From the NCBI GenBank assembly GCA_025655555.1, contig JAHXIQ010000004.1, forward strand, positions 248,001-312,000: a stretch of DNA of 64,000 nucleotides, in the 5' to 3' direction. Shown piece by piece: positions 9,611-19,779 of this stretch (positions are counted from its first letter, which is position 1; every line of letters begins with the position of its first letter). Made by a program: the position numbers and the translations under genes. The notes beneath the pieces are model-generated. The model was not told where the DNA came from. It did not search any database and saw nothing but the letters and a program-made list of their open reading frames with translations. This stretch comes from Candidatus Thiodiazotropha sp. (ex Myrtea sp. 'scaly one' KF741663). Lineage in GTDB: Bacteria; Pseudomonadota; Gammaproteobacteria; Chromatiales; Chromatiaceae.

Positions 9611-9895
9611 TTATTTACCAATATTTCTAATGTCACTTAGCTCACCTTTCCCAGCTGGTTGAATATAAATTGCCTTTGGTTCTGGGTGAGTAGTCGAATA
9701 TAAAACCACATGTGTTTCAGTGATTTGAATGCCATAACTTCCAGATTTTATATACACGCCACCTGGATAACGACCGGAAGTAGTATGCCAACCAGATCTA
9801 TGTTCACGTAACCATTTATTGAGAAGCGCATGCTCTTCATCTTTTGGGGTAAGTCGTATTCTTTGCTCACTGTCGTTGCTAAGAAATAAATTCAC
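9611..9895 (-). CDS. Hypothetical small protein
   Basis: A 94-residue frame starting with GTG. It encodes a soluble protein with a C-terminal run of short beta-like strands (GVYIKSGSYGIQITETHVVLY). I do not recognise the family. The reading frame stays open upstream for about 90 bases without an ATG, so this may be the 3' remnant of a longer gene or have a different start. No Shine-Dalgarno sequence is obvious at the GTG. Confidence 0.4.
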   Translation of the reverse strand: MNLFLSNDSEQRIRLTPKDEEHALLNKWLREHRSGWHTTSGRYPGGVYIKSGSYGIQITETHVVLYSTTHPEPKAIYIQPAGKGELSDIRNIGK

Positions 9896-10035
9896 TTCAG
9901 GCTCTGGCCAGAATTTCTGGAAATTGACTGCAACGCAGTGAAACCAATACAGGCTATATAATGAGAATCTCTCATTTTGTTATTTATAACGTATGAATAA
10001 GAGTTGTGAGTGAAGTATGTTGCGTAATTTCTTTG

Positions 10036-10497
10036 TTAGCATTTTGAATGAGGCTGTGATTCAAGGTACATTTCTCTAATATATAGATTGCCATTCTGCC
10101 TGCGCTCAATATCAAGATAAAAGCCGTAATCTATAAAACATCTAAGCAAAGAATGGCGATCAGCACGAATTCTTAAATACTTACCGTTTTTCTCGTATCG
10201 TGGATTCGAGAATTCACTCCGGTCTCCGGTCGATTTTGCTATTGGAAGTCCATAATGAAGAAGTGATTTCCATTGCGCACCGTTAACATGAACCAGTTTT
10301 TCTTGGCCAGTTGGATAGCGACGTAATGATCGAATGCGGCTGTCATCTGTAAATAGTTCGATAAATGCTGGATCATAGGCGGCATCTTGCGCTTGGTAAT
10401 TATCAAAAAATCTTTTGCCTTCTTCAATGGATATTTGATCGGAGAAAGCTGATTGGCTCAGTAAGGATAAGACTAACATAACTCCTGCTTTATTCAT
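10036..10497 (-). CDS. Hypothetical secreted protein
   Basis: A 153-residue protein. The ATG is preceded by AGGA, and residues 1-19 form a clear signal peptide ending in SAFSD. The mature part reads like a small alpha+beta domain (EEGKRFFDNYQAQDAAYDPA, later YLDIERRQNGNLYIREMYLE), reminiscent of NTF2-like secreted proteins, but this is only a resemblance. It is AT-rich relative to the operon on its left and sits among other unassigned genes on the same strand. Confidence 0.55.
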   Translation of the reverse strand: MNKAGVMLVLSLLSQSAFSDQISIEEGKRFFDNYQAQDAAYDPAFIELFTDDSRIRSLRRYPTGQEKLVHVNGAQWKSLLHYGLPIAKSTGDRSEFSNPRYEKNGKYLRIRADRHSLLRCFIDYGFYLDIERRQNGNLYIREMYLESQPHSKC

Positions 10498-10562
10498 TTT
10501 GTTTTTCCTGTTACTGCTAAAGAGTGTTCCAGTGAATGCAGTGAATTTGTGTAGTAAAAAAA

Positions 10563-11090
10563 TTAGGATCGAATGCGTAACCTGCTGGGTGCATTTGACC
10601 GAACTTGATTTAGTATTTCATACGCATTATCTCGTTCAGTACGGTAATTCTCGTAAGTGCACTTACCTTGAGCTGCCCATAAACCATGTTCTGTAAATGA
10701 ATACATTCGAGTAAGAAAATTTGGAAAATCATCTTTCATCAATGACTCCTTGCTCCGTGCTAAATCTCGTATCCTCACGAAATGATCATTAAGAATCGAC
10801 CAATACATATCCTTGCTACCATAACCATCAGATAGTGGCTTTCTTTTGGGCATGAGCAAGTTCTCGATACAATGATTGAAATTATTAGATAACCCATGAA
10901 GTTCATCGGCTAATCCCTCTGTCGACTGTAACCGATTAGCCTTTGATTGCAAAAATATCTCGTCTTTACGTTTCTCCATGCTATTTCGACGAAGTATGTA
11001 CTGGGCAATAAACCAGATGGCTATCCCAAGCAAAAGTATTGCAATAGGTGTAAAGCCTAATTCATTCAGATACTCAACAATATCTATCAT
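10563..11090 (-). CDS. Hypothetical membrane-anchored protein
   Basis: A 175-residue protein with one N-terminal membrane helix (about residues 14-33, IAILLLGIAIWFIAQYIL). A charged helical cytoplasmic region follows that begins RRNSMEKRKDE, so the bulk is probably cytoplasmic. No known domain is recognised. It is transcribed in the same direction as the two hypothetical genes that follow it, with a 65-base gap to the next. Confidence 0.5.
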   Translation of the reverse strand: MIDIVEYLNELGFTPIAILLLGIAIWFIAQYILRRNSMEKRKDEIFLQSKANRLQSTEGLADELHGLSNNFNHCIENLLMPKRKPLSDGYGSKDMYWSILNDHFVRIRDLARSKESLMKDDFPNFLTRMYSFTEHGLWAAQGKCTYENYRTERDNAYEILNQVRSNAPSRLRIRS

Positions 11091-11290
11091 TGCGGTCTTA
11101 TTGCTTTTTGTTCTAGCATTATATTTTACTGCGTCTGCGCTACTAGTAATATTACCGAGTCAGCCTATGATGAGATACCTAATGGTATCTGGAATTATCT
11201 TATCTAATTCTACACATACGACCTCTTCAGGGCGGTCGTGGTAGCTATTGATCTGATATATGTCGTCAGATCTAGTCTCAGCGTCTACAA

Positions 11291-12649
11291 TTATTTACCA
11301 TTCTCTGTATCCAGTATCTGACAAATTAGCTTGCCTTGTGAAAGCCTGGCCGTCACATGCTCCCCATGTTTTACTTCCTTGTAGGAACGAACAATCCGTC
11401 CATCCTCTGAACGACTGACAATGGCATAACCACGGCCGAGTGTGTTGAGCGGGCTGAGTGTATGCAGGTCGCGGGCAAGCTGGCCGAGTCTGTTCCTTGC
11501 CTTTTCCAGCCGTTGCGTCATTGTGCGTTGAAGACGCTCGTTGAGTTGTTGTTGTGTGACAGCAAGTCTCTCCAGTCGACGTGTCGGTGACTGTCCTGCG
11601 AGGCGAGCCTGTAGCTGCTCCAGTCCGCGACTCTGTTGTAGAAGGCGTAAATGCATGCCCTGTCGCAGGCGTTGACCCAGTTCGTCGAGTCGTTGCGAGC
11701 TTTGCTGCAATCGTTGCATGGGATGTTGCTTATGCAGGCGTTTTTCCACTCCGGTGAACAGATCCCTCAACTGTTGCAGCTTGCGAGTTTGGTGTCGGTT
11801 GAGTCGTTGTGAAAGGAGCAACAGCCCTTGTCGCCACGCCTGTTGGTCTGGTGCTACCAGTTCAGCGGCAGCCGATGGGGTGGGCGCCCGTTGATCGGCG
11901 ACGAAGTCGGCGATGGTGAAGTCGATCTCATGTCCTACACCACAGACCACGGGAATCTGCGAGTCGTGTATCGCCCTGGCCACGGCTTCGTCGTTGAAGG
12001 CCTGTAGATCTTCCAGTGAACCGCCGCCCCGACTGAGAATCAGCACATCGCACTCCCCGCGTTGGTTGGCCAGCTGGAGTTTACGGATGATCTGTCCGGG
12101 TGCCTCATCGCCTTGCACCTGTACCGGGTAGATGACGACCGGGATCGCTGGGAAACGGCGTTTCAGTACACTCAGCAGATCGCGTATCGCAGCTCCGCTT
12201 GGTGATGTGATGATGCCGATTTGTTTTGGTATGACGGGGAGTGATCTTTTTTTCTCAGTATCGAACAGGCCCTCTGTGGCGAGTTTTTCTTTGAGTTGCT
12301 CGAAGGCCAGTCGTAAAGCGCCCTCACCAGAGGGTTCCATATGCTCCACGATCAGCTGGAATTCACCACGCGCTTCGTAGAGGCTGATCCTCGCACGGAC
12401 CAGGACTTGCTGGCCGTTCTCCGGACGAAAGCGCATCCGTTGTCGCTTCATGCGGAACATGGCGCAGCGGACCTGGGCAACCTCATCCTTCAGGCTGAAG
12501 TAGATATGGCCCGAGGCCGGTTGTGCCAGGTTGGAGATCTCTCCACTGATCCAGAGAAGCGGAAAGCTGCCTTCGAGTACGGCGCGGGTTTCACGTACCA
12601 GACGTGAAACGCTGTAGATATCCCGCTTGGGAGAGTTAGGCTCTATCAT
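11291..12649 (-). CDS. xseA: Exodeoxyribonuclease VII large subunit
   Basis: A 452-residue protein when started at 12649 (MIEPNSPKRDIYSVSRL), which matches the usual XseA N-terminus. A longer frame to 12736 would run into the upstream gene. The N-terminal OB fold (WISGEISNLAQPASGHIYF), the catalytic core (GRGGGSLEDLQAFNDE, CGVGHEIDFTIADFVAD, RAPTPSAAAE) and the long coiled coil of alternating Gln, Leu and Arg are all present. With XseB, which is not in the window, it degrades single-stranded DNA to oligonucleotides in recombination and mismatch repair. It follows the cyclic-di-GMP gene by only a few bases on the same strand. Confidence 0.95.
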   Translation of the reverse strand: MIEPNSPKRDIYSVSRLVRETRAVLEGSFPLLWISGEISNLAQPASGHIYFSLKDEVAQVRCAMFRMKRQRMRFRPENGQQVLVRARISLYEARGEFQLIVEHMEPSGEGALRLAFEQLKEKLATEGLFDTEKKRSLPVIPKQIGIITSPSGAAIRDLLSVLKRRFPAIPVVIYPVQVQGDEAPGQIIRKLQLANQRGECDVLILSRGGGSLEDLQAFNDEAVARAIHDSQIPVVCGVGHEIDFTIADFVADQRAPTPSAAAELVAPDQQAWRQGLLLLSQRLNRHQTRKLQQLRDLFTGVEKRLHKQHPMQRLQQSSQRLDELGQRLRQGMHLRLLQQSRGLEQLQARLAGQSPTRRLERLAVTQQQLNERLQRTMTQRLEKARNRLGQLARDLHTLSPLNTLGRGYAIVSRSEDGRIVRSYKEVKHGEHVTARLSQGKLICQILDTENGK

Positions 12650-12654
12650 CGATG

Positions 12655-15600
12655 TCAGGACTGTTTGTTTAAATGGTTGATAAACTGGTCGGCCGGTTGT
12701 GGGCGAGCAAAATAGTAACCTTGAAACAGTCGACAACCATTGTCACGTAAAAAATTGAGTTGAGACTCGTTCTCTACACCGACGGCAACCACATGAATCT
12801 CCATTTGCTGCGCCAGCGAGATCAGGGTCTGTACCAGTTTGGCATCCTCGGGATTAGAAAGCATGCGACCCACTATGCTGCGATCGATCTTCAGTTCATG
12901 CAGTGCAAACTTTCTGAGGAAGGAGACAGATGCATAGTCGATACCGAATCTGTCAATGGAAAAGCGTACCCCCAGTTGTTGGAGATAGTCGATCTTGGTA
13001 GCAGCCTCTTCAAGATTGGAAGCCAGAGTTGCTTCGTGGATCTCCAGTGTGAGGCGTTGCGGGTTAAAGCCGGTCTCGTGGAGAATCCTCTCCAAGTTTT
13101 CGGTGAAGCCGGCCTGGTGAAAGAGCGCAGAATGAATATTCACAGAGATACCCTGTAGCGAGGGATGCGCTTCAATCCACGGTTTGCATCGGGTCAGCGC
13201 CTGAGTCAGTACCCAATTACATATTTCGAGAATCTGTCCTGACTCCTCTGCCACGTGAAGAAAATCTTTGGGCTCAACCGTGCCGTGGGTGGGATGGGAC
13301 CATCTCAGAAGTACCTCTGCACTGAGCGTTCTGCCTTCACCGTCGACCATCGGCTGGAAGTAGAGATTTAACTCCTGATGAGAGATGGCATGGCGGAGAT
13401 CATTCTGCAGTTGTAGCTGTACCTCCGCCGACTGCTGCATTTCCGGCAGAAAAAACCGGACGGTATTTCTGCCCGCTTCTTTAGCACGGTACATCGCGCT
13501 ATCGGCATATTTGAGAATGTCGTCCGCATTCTCATCATCCATTGGGAAGATGACGATGCCCAGGCTTGGAGTAATGTGTAACTGGTTGCCTTGAATCGTA
13601 TAGGGCTCAGAGAGAGCGGCTTGTATTTTCTTGGCGCCTGTGCGGGCTTGTTGCGCGGCGACTTGCGGGTCTCCGTCCAGCTCGGAAAAGAGTACCACGA
13701 ATTCGTCACCGCCCAGTCTTGAGGCAGTATCTTCATCACGGATCTGTCCCTGCAGGCGTTTGGCCACTTCGATGAGTAGCAGGTCGCCGACAGTATGGCC
13801 AAGTGTATCGTTGATGGTTTTGAAGTGATCCAGGTCCATGAAAAAGACCGCGCCTTTGTGAGCATGCCGCCGGCAGCGTGCCTGGGCCTGTGTCAGGCGG
13901 TCGATCAAAAGACGTCGGTTCGGCAGATCTGTGAGTGAGTCGAAGGTGGCTCGGTGTTGCAGTTTTTCTGTCGCCCGCTTGCGCTCGATCTCCGCACTGA
14001 TACGGGCGGCGATGATCTCCATGACATCTTTCCAATCGGACTCCATACGCAGGGGTTGGCGAGAGACTACCCAGACGACACCGATGGCCTCTCCTTTGAT
14101 ATTTCTGATCGGCACCCCGGCATAGCCTTCGATGTTCAGTACGATAAGGTCCTGGTCGCTGGGGAAGAGCTCCTGTACCCCTTCAGGGTAGAGGTGTGGA
14201 CCTTGCATCACGACCTGATTACAAGGTGTGCCCCTGAGGTGATATTGAAAGTCCTCCACCACTTTGCCATCGACGATGGTGGAGAGCGCCACAATACGAT
14301 TTTTCTCCACCACCTCACCGATATTGGCACCATCGGCATGGAACCAGTGGCAGAGTTCCCGCGCTGCTCTTTCGAAAAAATCCTCACCTGTGATGCCGAC
14401 CATGCTTCGCATCAGCGTATGTAGCGTCTCCTCGGCGTGTTTGCGCTCCGTGATGTTCTCGTGGGTGCCGCAGGCGCGAAGGGGCTGATTGGTCGATGGG
14501 TCGTACTCGACCACGGCGCCAGCACCCTGGATCCAGACCCAGTGATTATCAGCATGGCGCAAGCGGAACTCCAGTGTGTAAGGTGTGCCTGCCTGAATAT
14601 GTTCCCTGATAGCGGGCAGGGTAATCGGGGCATCGTCCGGGTGAATTCGCTCTTCAAAATCCGCTATTCCATGGGTCAGCGTGGATCTGTCCAGACCGAG
14701 CATTTCGATCCAGCGGTCGTTGACGGTAAGCTCGTCGGTTATCAGGTTCCAGTCCCAGAATCCGAGTGATGCTCCCTGTATGACTTGCGACAAGCGTTTC
14801 TCTGTCTGACGCTGATGGGTGACATCGAGCATAGAGACCGGTACCCGGTAGGATTCTTCTAATCTGTAGGAGATGGGAAAAAAGATGATGACCCGGATCG
14901 GCTGACGATCGAAAGTGAGTAGATCCAGTTCTCCGGTAAAAACCCGCTGCTTCTTACTTGCGGCCACCAGTGTTTGTTGAAAAACGCTGTAGGCAGAGGG
15001 TGTGAAGGCATGGGGTATCCAGCTCTGCAGCTCTTCCACTGTGTTCACTCCGAACAATCGGAGTGTGGCTGGATTGGCGCTTACGATGCGGATCTGTCTG
15101 ACCCAGGTCCTCAGTTCATCAGGATGATCGTCGAAGTAGGTGTTGATATCGCGAATGCCGGTATGGATGAGTTGTTGCAACCGTTGCAATAACCGAGAGC
15201 TGTCACCCTCCCAAAAAGAGATGGCCACAGCATCGAAAAAACCTTTGTATCGCATCTCTTGATGGGACAGCTCCTGTGTTTGTTGCCGAATGCGCCAACG
15301 CATGACCTGTACCACTAAGAACAGGCCGAGTACAACCAGTAAAGAGAGGATGAAGGTTCTAAGTAACCAAGTCGGCTGCTCACTCTCCTCATGGCCATTA
15401 CCAAATAGTTTTCTCAATTGTGTGTGATAGATGGACAGCTCGTCAGTTTTCATCCTGTGGAGATGGTGGTCGATACGCTCTTTGAGAATCTCCTTGTGTG
15501 GGGTTTCGTGGGAGATCGCGATACGGATGTCGGTCGGCATCAGTACGATTGGGCTGGGTAACGGTGTGTATCGGAGACCCTCGGTTGCACCAAAAAGGCG

Positions 15601-16179
15601 GTTGACCAGGCCGGCATCCACTTTGTTCCGGGCAGTGGCCATCAATACCTGTTCATACGAGGGGTATGTTTTAAGTTCACAATCGATATTGAAGGAGCGG
15701 CAGATCGCTGCGATACCGGGTTCGCCGGTGTAGTAGATATCGTCACTCAGCACGGCGATAGTCAGACCATCCAGATCCGGTATGGACTGGATCGGGGAAT
15801 CCTCAGGCACAAAGACCTGCGCCCAGTTTGCGATCACTGTCTCATTAATGAAAAGGAACTGCTTCTCCCGCGTGTCATCGATGGCGATGGCAGGTAGGAG
15901 ATCTATTTTGCCGGCCTCCAGGCGTGTCAGTTGATCGCTCCAGGTGCCACGAAGAAATTGAAGGTTCCAGTTTTCCTGCCCGGCAATAGCGCTCAGGATA
16001 TCGATAAATAAGCCCCGTGGTGTGCCGGTAGGTCCGATGGAGACTAATGGTGGGTTGTGATAGATGCCGACTCGTACTGAGGTTTGAGACGGCCCGGCCT
16101 TAGTTCTGCCAATGCCATCTAGGAATAGGAAAAATAAGCAAAAAATCAGTAAGTTAATTGTTTTTTTCTGGATTTTCAT
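12655..16179 (-). CDS. SBP-PAS-PAS-GAF-GGDEF-EAL cyclic-di-GMP sensor protein
   Basis: A 1174-residue inner-membrane signalling protein. In order: a signal segment; a periplasmic amino-acid-binding-type domain (SBP_bac_3, about 35-260); a membrane helix (about 272-292); two PAS-like domains (about 310-585); a GAF-like domain (about 590-750); GGDEF (intact motif SRLGGDEF at about 822); and EAL (about 935-1165). The diguanylate cyclase site looks functional. The EAL domain begins AEVLLRW and keeps several ligands, but the metal-site DDFG is DRFG (about 1075) and the conserved Glu of AEGVE is Val (VVAVGVEN, about 1129), so phosphodiesterase activity is doubtful. The periplasmic domain suggests that a small solute controls c-di-GMP synthesis. 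Effector and output are unknown. Confidence 0.9.
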   Translation of the reverse strand: MKIQKKTINLLIFCLFFLFLDGIGRTKAGPSQTSVRVGIYHNPPLVSIGPTGTPRGLFIDILSAIAGQENWNLQFLRGTWSDQLTRLEAGKIDLLPAIAIDDTREKQFLFINETVIANWAQVFVPEDSPIQSIPDLDGLTIAVLSDDIYYTGEPGIAAICRSFNIDCELKTYPSYEQVLMATARNKVDAGLVNRLFGATEGLRYTPLPSPIVLMPTDIRIAISHETPHKEILKERIDHHLHRMKTDELSIYHTQLRKLFGNGHEESEQPTWLLRTFILSLLVVLGLFLVVQVMRWRIRQQTQELSHQEMRYKGFFDAVAISFWEGDSSRLLQRLQQLIHTGIRDINTYFDDHPDELRTWVRQIRIVSANPATLRLFGVNTVEELQSWIPHAFTPSAYSVFQQTLVAASKKQRVFTGELDLLTFDRQPIRVIIFFPISYRLEESYRVPVSMLDVTHQRQTEKRLSQVIQGASLGFWDWNLITDELTVNDRWIEMLGLDRSTLTHGIADFEERIHPDDAPITLPAIREHIQAGTPYTLEFRLRHADNHWVWIQGAGAVVEYDPSTNQPLRACGTHENITERKHAEETLHTLMRSMVGITGEDFFERAARELCHWFHADGANIGEVVEKNRIVALSTIVDGKVVEDFQYHLRGTPCNQVVMQGPHLYPEGVQELFPSDQDLIVLNIEGYAGVPIRNIKGEAIGVVWVVSRQPLRMESDWKDVMEIIAARISAEIERKRATEKLQHRATFDSLTDLPNRRLLIDRLTQAQARCRRHAHKGAVFFMDLDHFKTINDTLGHTVGDLLLIEVAKRLQGQIRDEDTASRLGGDEFVVLFSELDGDPQVAAQQARTGAKKIQAALSEPYTIQGNQLHITPSLGIVIFPMDDENADDILKYADSAMYRAKEAGRNTVRFFLPEMQQSAEVQLQLQNDLRHAISHQELNLYFQPMVDGEGRTLSAEVLLRWSHPTHGTVEPKDFLHVAEESGQILEICNWVLTQALTRCKPWIEAHPSLQGISVNIHSALFHQAGFTENLERILHETGFNPQRLTLEIHEATLASNLEEAATKIDYLQQLGVRFSIDRFGIDYASVSFLRKFALHELKIDRSIVGRMLSNPEDAKLVQTLISLAQQMEIHVVAVGVENESQLNFLRDNGCRLFQGYYFARPQPADQFINHLNKQS

Positions 16180-16351
16180 GCAATTCCGTGCCAGCGAATT
16201 ACCCTACACCTCATCACTTAGCATAGTCTTTTCACCGCTTGACGGCAGGGGTTATCAAGTGTTTTCTCGACATTTTTTGAGTCTTGTTTTGCAGAATCAC
16301 CCCCATGGTCCAATGGGTTTTTTCCGGGTTCTTATGAGGGTATGGGGCTGA

Positions 16352-17917
<1,566 letters not shown>

Positions 17918-17941
17918 TTTTTATGTCGGTCAAATATTTTC

Positions 17942-17984
17942 AAGGGGCATAGCGACTGGTTTCGCTTGCCCCTTCTGTTTTTTT
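17942..17984 (+). terminator. Hairpin with T run between guaB and guaA
   Basis: AAGGGGCA (17942-17949) pairs with TGCCCCTT (17967-17974), and the inner AGCGA/TCGCT bases extend the stem. It is followed by CTGTTTTTTTG, the layout of an intrinsic terminator. Because guaA starts only 20 bases later, it would either end guaB transcripts or lower guaA expression relative to guaB. Confidence 0.65.
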
Positions 17985-18003
17985 GACGGGAAGTAACAAG
18001 TAC

Positions 18004-19581
18004 ATGTCTACCGATATCCATGCCCATCGAATCCTGATTCTCGATTTCGGCTCCCAGTATACGCAACTGATTGCGCGGCGGGTGCGTGAGGCGGGAGTCT
18101 ACTGTGAGATTTTTCCCTACGACAATGCCGATGAGGGCTTCGAGGGGGAGAAACCGGCCGGCATCATCCTTTCGGGTGGACCGGAGACGGTCACCGCCGA
18201 CGAAGCGCCAGCGGCGCCGGCCCAAGTGTTTGAGCTGGGTATCCCGGTTTTAGGTATCTGTTACGGCATGCAGACCATGGCAGCACAACTGGGTGGCTCG
18301 GTAACACCTTCGGATAAACACGAATACGGCTATGCCCAGGTCAGGGCTAGGGGGCACTCGAAGCTGTTGCGCGATATCGAGGATCACACCAGTCCGGAAG
18401 GCTATGGTCTGCTGGATGTCTGGATGAGTCATGGTGACCGGGTCGATACCTTGCCTCCTGGTTTTCAGGTGATGTGCGAGACAGAAAATGCGCCACTGGC
18501 GGGCATGGCGGATGAGAGCCGGAGCTATTACGGGCTGCAATTCCACCCGGAAGTGACCCACACGCGACAGGGCAAGCGCATTGTCGAGCGATTCCTGTTT
18601 GATATCTGTGGCTGTGAGGCACTGTGGACTGCCGGCCAGATCATCGATGACAGCATCCATCATGTCAGGGAACAGGTGGGTGAAGATAAAGTCGTACTGG
18701 GGCTTTCCGGTGGTGTCGACTCTTCAGTCGTGGCTGCCCTATTACATCGAGCAATCGGAGAGCAACTGACCTGTGTGTTTGTCGATAATGGTCTGTTGCG
18801 ATTGCACGAGGGCGATCAGGTGATGGCAACTTTTGCTGAACACATGGGCGTCAAGGTGGTTCGCGTCAATGCCGAGGATCGTTTTCTTAAGGCGCTTAAA
18901 GGGATTGCAGACCCAGAACAGAAGCGCAAGATTATCGGCAACCTCTTCATCGACATTTTTGAAGAAGAGGCCAGCAAGTTGGAAGGCGTCTCTTACCTTG
19001 CACAGGGGACTATCTATCCTGACGTCATCGAGTCGGCCGGCGCAAAGTCCGGCAAGGCACATGTGATCAAGTCGCATCACAACGTGGGCGGATTGCCGGA
19101 CTATATGAAACTTCGTCTCGTGGAACCATTGCGCGAACTGTTTAAAGATGAGGTACGCAAAATCGGTGTGGAGCTCGGCCTGCCCTACGAAATGGTCTAT
19201 CGGCATCCTTTTCCTGGTCCCGGTCTCGGTGTGCGTATACTTGGTGAGGTTAATAAAACCTATGCGGATCTGCTACGCCAAGCGGATGATATTTATATCG
19301 AAGAGCTTCGAAAGAACGATCTCTATGATGAGGTCAGTCAGGCTTTTGCTGTATTCCTGCCTGTCAAATCAGTTGGTGTAGTGGGTGATGCGCGTTGTTA
19401 TGAGTACGTGGTCTCGCTGAGAGCCGTCAAGACGGTCGATTTTATGACGGCCAAGTTTGCACACTTGCCATTTGAATTCCTTGAAGAGGTCTCGCGTAGA
19501 ATTATCAATGAGGTAACCGGCATCTCACGGGTAGCCTACGATATCTCAAGTAAGCCGCCAGCCACGATTGAGTGGGAGTAA
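18004..19581 (+). CDS. guaA: GMP synthase (glutamine-hydrolysing)
   Basis: A 525-residue enzyme that converts XMP to GMP using glutamine and ATP. The start at 18004 ([21 protein letters not shown]) is preceded by GGGAAG. The class I amidotransferase domain has Cys86 (GICYGMQ) and the His-x-Glu pair (FHPEVTHT). The ATP pyrophosphatase loop is LSGGVDSSV, and the C-terminal dimerisation domain ends with TIEWE. The 3' end of this gene is a well-known integration site for genomic islands, and here it is followed by island-like sequence whose far end repeats the guaA tail. Confidence 0.98.
   Translation: MSTDIHAHRILILDFGSQYTQLIARRVREAGVYCEIFPYDNADEGFEGEKPAGIILSGGPETVTADEAPAAPAQVFELGIPVLGICYGMQTMAAQLGGSVTPSDKHEYGYAQVRARGHSKLLRDIEDHTSPEGYGLLDVWMSHGDRVDTLPPGFQVMCETENAPLAGMADESRSYYGLQFHPEVTHTRQGKRIVERFLFDICGCEALWTAGQIIDDSIHHVREQVGEDKVVLGLSGGVDSSVVAALLHRAIGEQLTCVFVDNGLLRLHEGDQVMATFAEHMGVKVVRVNAEDRFLKALKGIADPEQKRKIIGNLFIDIFEEEASKLEGVSYLAQGTIYPDVIESAGAKSGKAHVIKSHHNVGGLPDYMKLRLVEPLRELFKDEVRKIGVELGLPYEMVYRHPFPGPGLGVRILGEVNKTYADLLRQADDIYIEELRKNDLYDEVSQAFAVFLPVKSVGVVGDARCYEYVVSLRAVKTVDFMTAKFAHLPFEFLEEVSRRIINEVTGISRVAYDISSKPPATIEWE
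19564..19581 (+). repeat. Left att-like repeat (guaA 3' end)
   Basis: ACGATTGAGTGGGAGTAA forms the last codons of guaA. Its final 12 bases, GAGTGGGAGTAA, are identical to the right copy at 23119-23130. Confidence 0.7.
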
Positions 19582-19650
19582 CCGGAATTTCTAATCCATT
19601 GAAATATGAGAATAAAAACAATCCAATTGATAATATAATCTGCATCATCA

Positions 19651-19670
19651 ATGGTATTTCTCATGGTATT
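19651..19670 (+). repeat. Sub-terminal direct repeat, left copy
   Basis: ATGGTATTTCTCATGGTATT matches 23039-23058 at 18 of 20 positions in the same orientation. Each copy lies tens of bases inside the att-like repeat of its end. The internally repeated ATGGTATT unit looks like an integrase or accessory-protein arm site; this role is inferred. Confidence 0.5.
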
Positions 19671-19697
19671 TATTGCGCGCTATAACGCAAAAACCAG

Positions 19698-19736
19698 TGA
19701 TACCATGACAGGTAGATTGATGCTGTCATGGTATCA
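19698..19736. repeat. Perfect 14-bp inverted repeat
   Basis: TGATACCATGACAG (19698-19711) and CTGTCATGGTATCA (19723-19736) are exact reverse complements around an 11-base loop. It lies 43 bases beyond the stop of the primase-helicase gene, with no T run on either side. It contains the CATGGTAT unit also seen in the sub-terminal repeats. It may be a terminator stem or a protein-binding site of the element. Confidence 0.6.
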
Positions 19737-19779
19737 GAGAGCTTGAACAGCCTGCGCTCTGGAGCAATCCGGAAACTAG

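Noticed and set aside
13368-13865. A 165-codon minus-strand frame
   Set aside because: It is an alternate frame within the GGDEF domain of the cyclic-di-GMP gene.
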